The translations under genes and the position numbers were made by a program. The notes beneath the pieces are model-generated. The model was not told where the DNA came from. It worked only from the letters and a program-made list of their open reading frames with translations, and ran no database searches. 64,000 nucleotides of DNA from Pseudobacter sp. Its GTDB lineage: Bacteria; Bacteroidota; Bacteroidia; Chitinophagales; Chitinophagaceae. Location of the stretch: assembly GCA_017849455.1 (NCBI GenBank), contig JAFIGX010000014.1, positions 186,001 to 250,000 of the forward strand, read 5' to 3'. Shown one piece after another: positions 58,535-64,000 of the stretch. The number at the start of each line of letters is the position of its first letter. The stretch's first letter is position 1.

Positions 58535-58879
58535 TTATTTTACGGAAGCAACCAGTTTCTTGAAGCTCTCCGGCTCGTTCATGGCCAGGTCGGCCAGGAT
58601 CTTACGGTCGAGGCCAACGCCTTTCTCGTTCAGTTTGTGGATGAACTCGGAGTAGGTCAGACCTTCTTCCCTGACGGCTGCGTTGATACGGGCGATCCAC
58701 AGTGCGCGGTATTCCCTTTTCTTCAGTTTGCGGCCTACATATTTGTACTGGAGGCCTTTTTCCATTACGTTCTTCGCAACGGTATAAACGTTCTTACGTT
58801 TGCCATAATAACCTTTGGCTGCTTTCAGGATCCTTTTCCTGCGTGCCCTGGATGCTACGGCGTTTACTGAGCGTGGCAT
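58535..58879 (-). CDS. rplT: Ribosomal protein L20
   Basis: A 114-residue 50S protein, [20 protein letters not shown], with [20 protein letters not shown] and [20 protein letters not shown], typical of L20. L20 also represses its own operon in other bacteria by binding the leader of rpmI. It follows rpmI by 69 nt on the same strand, and a strong terminator follows. Confidence 0.97.
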   Translation of the reverse strand: MPRSVNAVASRARRKRILKAAKGYYGKRKNVYTVAKNVMEKGLQYKYVGRKLKKREYRALWIARINAAVREEGLTYSEFIHKLNEKGVGLDRKILADLAMNEPESFKKLVASVK

Positions 58880-58948
58880 ATCTTAATAATTTGAATAGTT
58901 GAAAAATGTGATCATTTGAAAACCGTCCGCTGATCGGAGATCAATGGA

Positions 58949-59146
58949 CTATTTCAGTCTTAACAGGCGTTTTACGAAATCGAGGTTTGCCGGGTGAACT
59001 ACCCCGTCTTTTCTCAGGGCACGTTTACGCTTTGTTGATTTTTTGGTCAGGATGTGACGCTTGAAAGATTTCTGGTGTGTGATCTTCCCGGTGCCGGTTA
59101 CTTTGAATCTCTTCTTGGCACTGGAATTGGTTTTAACCTTTGGCAT
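58949..59146 (-). CDS. rpmI: Ribosomal protein L35
   Basis: A 65-residue 50S protein, [20 protein letters not shown], with [20 protein letters not shown], typical of L35. Its promoter is at 59264-59294 and the leader is about 110 nt. In most bacteria infC precedes rpmI; here no infC lies upstream, and the next gene is divergent. Confidence 0.97.
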   Translation of the reverse strand: MPKVKTNSSAKKRFKVTGTGKITHQKSFKRHILTKKSTKRKRALRKDGVVHPANLDFVKRLLRLK

Positions 59147-59263
59147 TTTAATACCTTTTACGATGATACCCTGCTGGCGCCCCCGAACAGTCGGAGAACT
59201 TTTTGGGCCTTGTGGGCAATATGCGGATCGGCCTGGTTAGGACCAAAACGCAAAAATGGAGCG
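59147..59263. other. Leader of the L35-L20 transcript
   Basis: The stretch between the -7 element and rpmI, about 115 nt, is GC-rich with complementary words (TTTTGGGCC / GGCCTTGTGGG on the plus strand, near 59199-59216). It could fold as an L20 autoregulatory leader, but no specific motif is recognised. Confidence 0.35.
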
Positions 59264-59294
59264 CAAAGGTAGGCGATTATTATGATATAATCAA
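59264..59294 (-). promoter_or_regulatory. Promoter of the L35-L20 operon
   Basis: On the minus strand TTG (59292-59294), a 20-nt spacer and TACCTTTG (59264-59271) match the Bacteroidota promoter consensus exactly. The -7 element is 118 nt before rpmI. Confidence 0.75.
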
Positions 59295-59469
59295 CAGTTC
59301 CTATTTATAAAAAGACCGGGAACTGATGGTGGCTCCAAAGGTAACCAATTTATTTGCAGGCTGTTAGCTATCCGCGACCGTTGTTGCCAAGAATATTGGA
59401 AATTCAAAACAAATAACCCAATTTGCGGTGATCGTGCATCTGCTACAGAACCTGATGAAATGATTTCCT

Positions 59470-60126
59470 ATGGAGCAAATTCTGATCGGAACCTGTGTTT
59501 ATATCCTGAAAACGGGCAAGAACCTGTATAAGATCGGTAAAACGCAAGATCTTGCCAAAAGGCTGGCGGCTTACCATACCCATTCACCCGTGGTGTTCCG
59601 CGTGATCCGGCAGTATGCTGCCAGCAATATGGCCGAACTGGAAGAAGGGCTGCATATCGTTTTCCAGCATAAACGGGTGAAAGGCGAATGGTTCGAATTG
59701 CAGGATTCGGATCTCCTTATCTGCGATAATATCGCCCGCAGCTACGCGCTGGCAAATATGCAGAAACAATCCAGAAAATATTCGGATATCCATTACAGTG
59801 AGCATCCCCTCCTGCAGGTAATGGAAGCCAACGAAAAATACCTGAACGATTATGCCCGCGTAACGCAGGACGTGGAGATGGGCCTCAGCACAGAAGAGAT
59901 ATTTGCCCTCAACGAAGGCACTGTCCCCAAAACGACCATTGAAACGGTACGCCGGTTGCTCAAATTCAGGACTCCCAATTCTGCCTACCTCGTGAAGTGG
60001 CTGAATGTGGTGAACGACCTCAGCGAAGGGCTTACCGAGAAAGCCATCCTCGAAAAATATGCAGGTACGGTTAACAGGACTACCATCCAGATGATCAGGA
60101 GGATCCTGAGGAACCAGTTGTATTGA
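59470..60126 (+). CDS. GIY-YIG-type (T5orf172/MUG113) protein with duplicated C-terminal helical repeats
   Basis: This 218-residue protein has an N-terminal GIY-YIG-like domain (about residues 8-80): CVYILKTGKNLYKIGKTQDL, then KRLAAYHTHSP, and a late GEWFEL element. The middle is helical. The C-terminus has two copies of a helix-turn-helix-like unit: GLSTEEIFALNEGTVPKTTI at about 138-157 and GLTEKAILEKYAGTVNRTTI at about 187-206, each followed by an RRLL/RRIL helix. The architecture suggests a DNA-binding nuclease with a duplicated sequence-recognition arm, but the activity is inferred. It is divergent from the rpmI operon. Confidence 0.72.
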   Translation: MEQILIGTCVYILKTGKNLYKIGKTQDLAKRLAAYHTHSPVVFRVIRQYAASNMAELEEGLHIVFQHKRVKGEWFELQDSDLLICDNIARSYALANMQKQSRKYSDIHYSEHPLLQVMEANEKYLNDYARVTQDVEMGLSTEEIFALNEGTVPKTTIETVRRLLKFRTPNSAYLVKWLNVVNDLSEGLTEKAILEKYAGTVNRTTIQMIRRILRNQLY

Positions 60127-60130
60127 GTGC

Positions 60131-60478
60131 TTACAATTCGAAGATCAGTTGGTCATCCCTGTCTTCCACCTGTATCCTCCTGATAAAATTATCGTACCCC
60201 GCCTCATTCTCATGGCTGCTGTACGTGCCATAGGCATCGATCGTGTAACCGATCAGTCCGTCATTGGCCTGAATGATGTATATAATGGAGGAATCATCCG
60301 GGTTCGATTCCCCTTCGAAGCGGTAGGTCTTGATGATCTTCATATCTTCCGGCTGGTAGAATTTTCCTTTCCTGGCCGTAAATCCTTCGGGCGACCATTT
60401 GAACTCATTGTCCTTTTGCTGCACCCTCAGTTTTTCCAGCACTTCCATCATGGTTGTCATTTGTTCGGAGCGTGTCAT
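60131..60478 (-). CDS. Small conserved hypothetical protein
   Basis: A 115-residue cytoplasmic protein (MTRSEQMTTMMEVLEKLRVQ start), mostly acidic beta-sheet in the second half (SSIIYIIQANDGLIGYTIDA). It resembles a family common in Bacteroidota that databases label as phosphoribosylpyrophosphate synthetase-like, though nothing of the PRPP synthetase fold (about 310 residues) is present here. The function is unknown. It converges with the GIY-YIG gene. Confidence 0.65.
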   Translation of the reverse strand: MTRSEQMTTMMEVLEKLRVQQKDNEFKWSPEGFTARKGKFYQPEDMKIIKTYRFEGESNPDDSSIIYIIQANDGLIGYTIDAYGTYSSHENEAGYDNFIRRIQVEDRDDQLIFEL

Positions 60479-60490
60479 AAGGATTGTATT

Positions 60491-60988
60491 TTATTGTTCC
60501 CGGTAGGGTTTTATCCTGGGTATCCAGCGGGGTACCTGTTTTTTATATTCCGCGTAATCATTGCCAAACCTTTTCAAAAGGTCCGGCTCCTCTTTGAGCA
60601 TGAAATAACAGGTATTGATGAGAAAGAAAATGCCAGCCCAGATGAGCACCCGGGTAGAATGAAAGAACATTGATTCTCCGATCAGGATAAAGAACACCCC
60701 GCTGATCATCGGGTTCCTGCAATAGCGGTAAGGCCCCTCCACCACCAGTTTCTGCGGCGCTGCCCAGGGAGCCAATGTTCCCTTGCCTTTTGTGCCGAAC
60801 AAAAAGATCGTGAAGATGAGCAGGGAGAGCCCACACAACAGGACGAGCGCCCCGGCTATTTTGAGGAGGATATGATCAGGGATGAACGATGCCTCTCTAC
60901 GAATGATCTGCCAGGGAACGATGACCGTTACGGTGAACGGCAGCAATAGCACATCCCGGAGGTGCAAGAGAATAGAAGGGCTGTTCAT
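60491..60988 (-). CDS. Isoprenylcysteine carboxyl methyltransferase family membrane protein
   Basis: The start at 60988 (MNSPSILLHLRDVLLLPFTV) gives about 165 residues. The protein has four hydrophobic helices. The conserved LVVEGPYRYCRNPMISGVFF and GNDYAEYKKQVPRWIPRI motifs are those of the ICMT/PEMT (PF04191, PF04140) family of SAM-dependent methyltransferases in the membrane. Which phospholipid or isoprenoid is methylated is unknown. It is 12 nt upstream of the small hypothetical protein on the same strand. Confidence 0.85.
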   Translation of the reverse strand: MNSPSILLHLRDVLLLPFTVTVIVPWQIIRREASFIPDHILLKIAGALVLLCGLSLLIFTIFLFGTKGKGTLAPWAAPQKLVVEGPYRYCRNPMISGVFFILIGESMFFHSTRVLIWAGIFFLINTCYFMLKEEPDLLKRFGNDYAEYKKQVPRWIPRIKPYREQ

Positions 60989-61101
60989 AATAGTTGAACT
61001 TTCTCTTTTATCAATGCAAAGTTGCCAAATATTCAGCAATCCCGCCGGTATTCTTATCAGGGCAGGACACAATTATTTCCATAACTACTGAAACCTAAAA
61101 T

Positions 61102-62355
61102 TTACCTGGAAGACAACGCGCTTACCCAGGTGTACGCTATGAACGTGCTGGCATACACTATCAACAGGTTGTTGGAGAGGTTCGACAGGGTAATGACGAA
61201 GGTGATCAGCCCGAATATTATGAAGACCATCGACATCCATTGCACCCTCGAATTGTTCCTGAAGCGGAAGGGATATTGGGAATGGCCGAGCGGCAGCGCA
61301 AGTGAAAGCATCACAAGACCGCCAAATAATAATGGCTTGCTGATGCCTGGCAGCAACAGGCTGATGACCACCAGGGCAAAACCAGCCGTAAGTGCACCCA
61401 CCGTGAGCCAGGCGCTGATGCGTTCGGTAGCGGTCAAAGCATATTTGCCGTCTTTGTGGAAGAGCAGGAAAAAATTGGCCAGTGGATTGATGATCCAGGA
61501 GGTGGCGGCGAATAAAATATAGATCCCGGCAACAGCGACCCCTACTACTGTCCAGTGATCATCGGTGCTTCCTGTCAACCTAACGAGCACGCGCATCCCA
61601 ATATAGATCGCCACAGGTATGATCCAGCGGGCATTTTTACCTTTGTTGTTGATCCAAAAACTGTATTGCAACAACCAGCGGTAAGGAGCTATCTTCGATT
61701 TGAGCGCCTGCTTCAATCCTACCCTGCCGCTTTCCATATTCGGTTGTAGTCGCAGTGCTTCGCGGAAATGACTGGCAGCTTCCCGGTGCTTTCCTTTTTC
61801 CAGGTAGTTCCAGCCAACGGTAGTATGGGTGAAATGATTTTCAGGATCCTGCTCCAGGGCGGCCTGCATGGTCTGGATGGCATCATCGACCCGCCTGAGC
61901 TTATTGAGCGCCGTTGAGCGTGCATTGAGGCAGGTGATATTTTCGGGGTTCACCGCCAATCCTTCATTCGCTTTTTCCAATGCCTGTTCAAAATTCCGTT
62001 CTTCGATCAGGGTGAGCGACCACAGCCCGAAAAAATCGGCCGCATAGGGATTGAGCTCAACGGCCTTTTTCAGGTTTGCCTGTGCGGCGCTATGCTGGTC
62101 GGTCTGGTAATAACCGAATGCCAGCAAATAAAAATAGTAACCTTCCAGGGGTGCGAGCTGGATAGCTTTTTGTGCGAGTGCGATGCCTTCGTTGAATTGT
62201 CGAAGTTCATATTTGCAGCGTGCCAGCAGGGAGATGGCCTGGTCATTGTCGGGGTCCTGCCGGAGCGCATCCGTCAGTTGCTGCTCCGCATCTATGGGCC
62301 TTCCCTGTGCCAGTAAGAGATTGGCCCTTCCCAGCAAGGCTTCTACTTCGAACAT
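61102..62355 (-). CDS. TPR-repeat membrane protein
   Basis: A 417-residue protein with about seven tetratricopeptide repeats in the N-terminal 210 residues (EALLGRANLLLAQGRPIDAE, ALRQDPDNDQAISLLARCKY, AIQLAPLEGYYFYLLAFGYY). The C-terminal half has 4-6 hydrophobic helices (IIPVAIYIGMRVLVRL, IYILFAATSWIINPL, ITFVITLSNLSNNLLI), so it anchors a TPR scaffold in the inner membrane. It follows the AAA+ gene by 2 nt, so the two are an operon and probably interact. The partner protein is unknown. Confidence 0.82.
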   Translation of the reverse strand: MFEVEALLGRANLLLAQGRPIDAEQQLTDALRQDPDNDQAISLLARCKYELRQFNEGIALAQKAIQLAPLEGYYFYLLAFGYYQTDQHSAAQANLKKAVELNPYAADFFGLWSLTLIEERNFEQALEKANEGLAVNPENITCLNARSTALNKLRRVDDAIQTMQAALEQDPENHFTHTTVGWNYLEKGKHREAASHFREALRLQPNMESGRVGLKQALKSKIAPYRWLLQYSFWINNKGKNARWIIPVAIYIGMRVLVRLTGSTDDHWTVVGVAVAGIYILFAATSWIINPLANFFLLFHKDGKYALTATERISAWLTVGALTAGFALVVISLLLPGISKPLLFGGLVMLSLALPLGHSQYPFRFRNNSRVQWMSMVFIIFGLITFVITLSNLSNNLLIVYASTFIAYTWVSALSSR

Positions 62356-62357
62356 GG

Positions 62358-63683
62358 CTATTTTTTGAACTTGAGGAATTTCAGTATATCATCATACAAT
62401 CCCGATTCATTGGCATAGAGCGCATAATTGCGGGCCGACGAGAACCATTCGAGCGTGGTGGGCCTGTGTTGTTTCACAGCCTTCAGCAGATCTTTCGTGC
62501 TGATCGCCTGCAAAGCGCCACTGCTTAGGGATTCCCGGAGCTTGGCTTCTACCGCCAGGTCTATCACAGCTTTGAGATCGGCGCCGGAATAGTCGGCTGT
62601 TTGCTCCGCGATCTTTCTGGTATCGATCTCTTTGACCGGTTTATTTTTCAACAGGCTGATGAGTATTTCTTCCCTGGCTTTTTCATCCGGAGGCTCCACG
62701 AAGATCACGCGGTCGAACCGGCCGGGGCGGCGGAATGCGCCATCCACGCTCCACGGCGCGTTGGTTGCGGCCAGCACCAACACCCCTTCATTGTCCGATT
62801 GTACCCCATCCATCTCGGCCAGGAACTGATTGATGACATGCCGCATGGCCGATTGTTTCATATCGTTGCGGCTGGCGCCCATAGCATCCACCTCATCGAA
62901 GAAGAGCACGCAGGGCGCGTGATGCCGGGCCAGCTCGAAAATGCCGTGCAGGTTCTTTTCACTGTTGCCGATCCACATGTCGAGGATATCGTGCAGGCCG
63001 ATGCTGATGAATTTTGCATTGATCTCTCCTGCCGTTGCTTTGGCAATAAATGTTTTGCCGCAACCGGGAGGGCCATATAGCAGGATACCGCCTCCGATCT
63101 TTTTCCCGAATGCCTTGTACAGTTCCGGGTTCTTCAGCGGTTGTATGATCTTGATGGCTATCTCTTCCTTGATGCGCTCCATGCCGCCCACATCGGAGAA
63201 ACGGATGGAAGGCTTTTCGAGAAAATGTTTTTGGGAATCGTACTGAAGATCGTCCTCCTGATCTGCCGCATCTTCCTGCTGTCTACCGGTGCCGGATATA
63301 CGAAGAAGGTTGTCGATCTCCTCATCCCTGAAATCGGGATGAAGGGCGATCACTTTCTGGTATACTTCCACTGCCTGTTGCAGGGAATGTTCCCGTACCA
63401 GGCATCGCACGAAGAGTACCAGGGCCTGGGTAGGCAGCTGGTCCTGGATCTCCTCATAAATGATGATGGCTGCAGAATATTTCTTTTGATGGTAATAGGC
63501 TTCCGCCAGTCCGAGCCTGGCTTTCATATTACCATAGCTGCGCGCCAGCACTTCACGGAACTGTTCTGCCGCTTCAGGATACATTTCTTCCCTCAATAAT
63601 ACATCTGCGAGGTGAAGGCGCAGCGGCACATTATCGGGCGATAATTCCAGGGCCTCCCGCAGATTTTTGATCGTTTCATTCAT
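62358..63683 (-). CDS. AAA+ ATPase with N-terminal TPR repeats
   Basis: A 441-residue protein with TPR-type helices in the first ~120 residues (EALELSPDNVPLRLHLADVL, ARLGLAEAYYHQKKYSAAII). A classical AAA module follows (about 155-400): GGGILLYGPPGCGKTFIAKA (Walker A), VLFFDEVDAMGASRNDMKQS (Walker B), and ATNAPWSVDGAFRRPGRFDR (second region of homology with arginine fingers). It resembles CDC48/FtsH-type unfoldases without a protease domain. It is coupled to the TPR membrane protein gene downstream (2-nt gap), suggesting a membrane-recruited remodelling complex. Confidence 0.85.
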   Translation of the reverse strand: MNETIKNLREALELSPDNVPLRLHLADVLLREEMYPEAAEQFREVLARSYGNMKARLGLAEAYYHQKKYSAAIIIYEEIQDQLPTQALVLFVRCLVREHSLQQAVEVYQKVIALHPDFRDEEIDNLLRISGTGRQQEDAADQEDDLQYDSQKHFLEKPSIRFSDVGGMERIKEEIAIKIIQPLKNPELYKAFGKKIGGGILLYGPPGCGKTFIAKATAGEINAKFISIGLHDILDMWIGNSEKNLHGIFELARHHAPCVLFFDEVDAMGASRNDMKQSAMRHVINQFLAEMDGVQSDNEGVLVLAATNAPWSVDGAFRRPGRFDRVIFVEPPDEKAREEILISLLKNKPVKEIDTRKIAEQTADYSGADLKAVIDLAVEAKLRESLSSGALQAISTKDLLKAVKQHRPTTLEWFSSARNYALYANESGLYDDILKFLKFKK

Positions 63684-63701
63684 CGCACACTGTTTCAGAC
63701 A

Positions 63702-64000
63702 TTAATACAACAATCTCACTTTGATCGTGTTCTTCACTTCCTTGAGCAACTGGAAGGCGGTATTGGATATTTTGCGGTCCACGTCCAGCACTACATAACC
63801 AATATCATCATTGGTCTTGAGGTATTGGGCCAGGATATTGATATTGTGCTTCGAGAGCTCTGTATTGATCTCCGACAGGACCCCCGGCACATTTTTATGT
63901 ATATGGAGGATGCGGTGGGTGCCTTCCTGCGGCGGAAGGCTCAGCGGCGGCACCGTATGTGAACCAATGGTGACGCCCATTTCCAGGAACTGGTATAATT
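63702..64000 (-). CDS. serA: D-3-phosphoglycerate dehydrogenase, C-terminal ACT domain (partial)
   Basis: The minus-strand frame is open to the window edge and covers the last ~99 residues, including GSHTVPPLSLPPQEGTHRIL, HIHKNVPGVLSEINTELSK and YVVLDVDRKISNTAFQLLKE. These are the ACT (amino-acid-binding) domain and preceding linker of serine-regulated SerA. The catalytic and NAD-binding parts lie outside the window. The end is followed by the TPR/AAA+ operon. Confidence 0.9.
   Translation of the reverse strand, partial: LYQFLEMGVTIGSHTVPPLSLPPQEGTHRILHIHKNVPGVLSEINTELSKHNINILAQYLKTNDDIGYVVLDVDRKISNTAFQLLKEVKNTIKVRLLY

Overview
The window reads as a chromosomal segment of a Bacteroidota bacterium, most likely class Chitinophagia (Chitinophagaceae-like). 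The evidence is several intergenic regions with the Bacteroidota promoter pattern TTG/TTTG-N18-22-TAnnTTTG, carboxypeptidase-regulatory plus beta-barrel outer-membrane proteins, a C-minus ribosomal protein L31, a DUF2279 protein, an acyl-CoA-binding protein, and a histidine-utilisation set typical of the group. No rRNA, CRISPR array or complete insertion sequence was seen. One tRNA gene (Pro, anticodon CGG) is present.

Layout. 1-2.7 kb: the end of an AraC regulator, a class C beta-lactamase-fold serine hydrolase, and an ArsR/AHSA1 pair with a clear promoter and palindromic operator. 3.2-7.8 kb: an AT-rich accessory locus of secreted proteins. Two paralogous transglutaminase-like proteins flank a signal-peptide protein that carries an RHS-core tail and a toxin-like C-terminus, followed by two paralogous immunity-like proteins. 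Between the immunity-like genes lies a decayed junction made of a transglutaminase-like signal peptide joined to a toxin tail, which shows the locus was once a longer tandem array. 7.9-12.26 kb: an integrated element. It has a GC-rich run of about six stem-loops, a degenerate-nucleotidyltransferase/HEPN protein behind two XRE-type regulators, a remnant of an ECF sigma factor, and a large serine recombinase whose stop codon lies inside the 3' end of tRNA-Pro.

12.3-33.1 kb: a mostly minus-strand metabolic block. It holds a dipeptide epimerase, a DPE2-like 4-alpha-glucanotransferase, an L,D-transpeptidase/TonB fusion, 4-hydroxyphenylpyruvate dioxygenase, and a dispersed hut set (hutG-like, hutI, hutU, hutH, and a MarR regulator next to hutH). 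The hut genes are interrupted by trehalose/GH15 genes and by two toxin-antitoxin modules, one with a frameshifted PIN toxin. A perfect palindrome overlaps the promoter of the MarR gene and is the likely operator for hutH.

33.5-64 kb: housekeeping and envelope genes. These include an MFS/oxidoreductase pair, OmpH, a phosphosugar mutase, ACBP, a flippase and glycosyltransferase, triosephosphate isomerase, a GlmU-like protein, L31, YajQ, two tandem outer-membrane barrels, Lgt, bacilliredoxin, Hsp20, arginine decarboxylase, L20/L35, a GIY-YIG protein with duplicated C-terminal helical repeats, a TPR/AAA+ pair, and the end of SerA. Two families of intergenic palindromic repeats recur: a GTCTGAACC family and a GTTGA-rich family. 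They sit at gene ends and may act as terminators or as REP-like elements.
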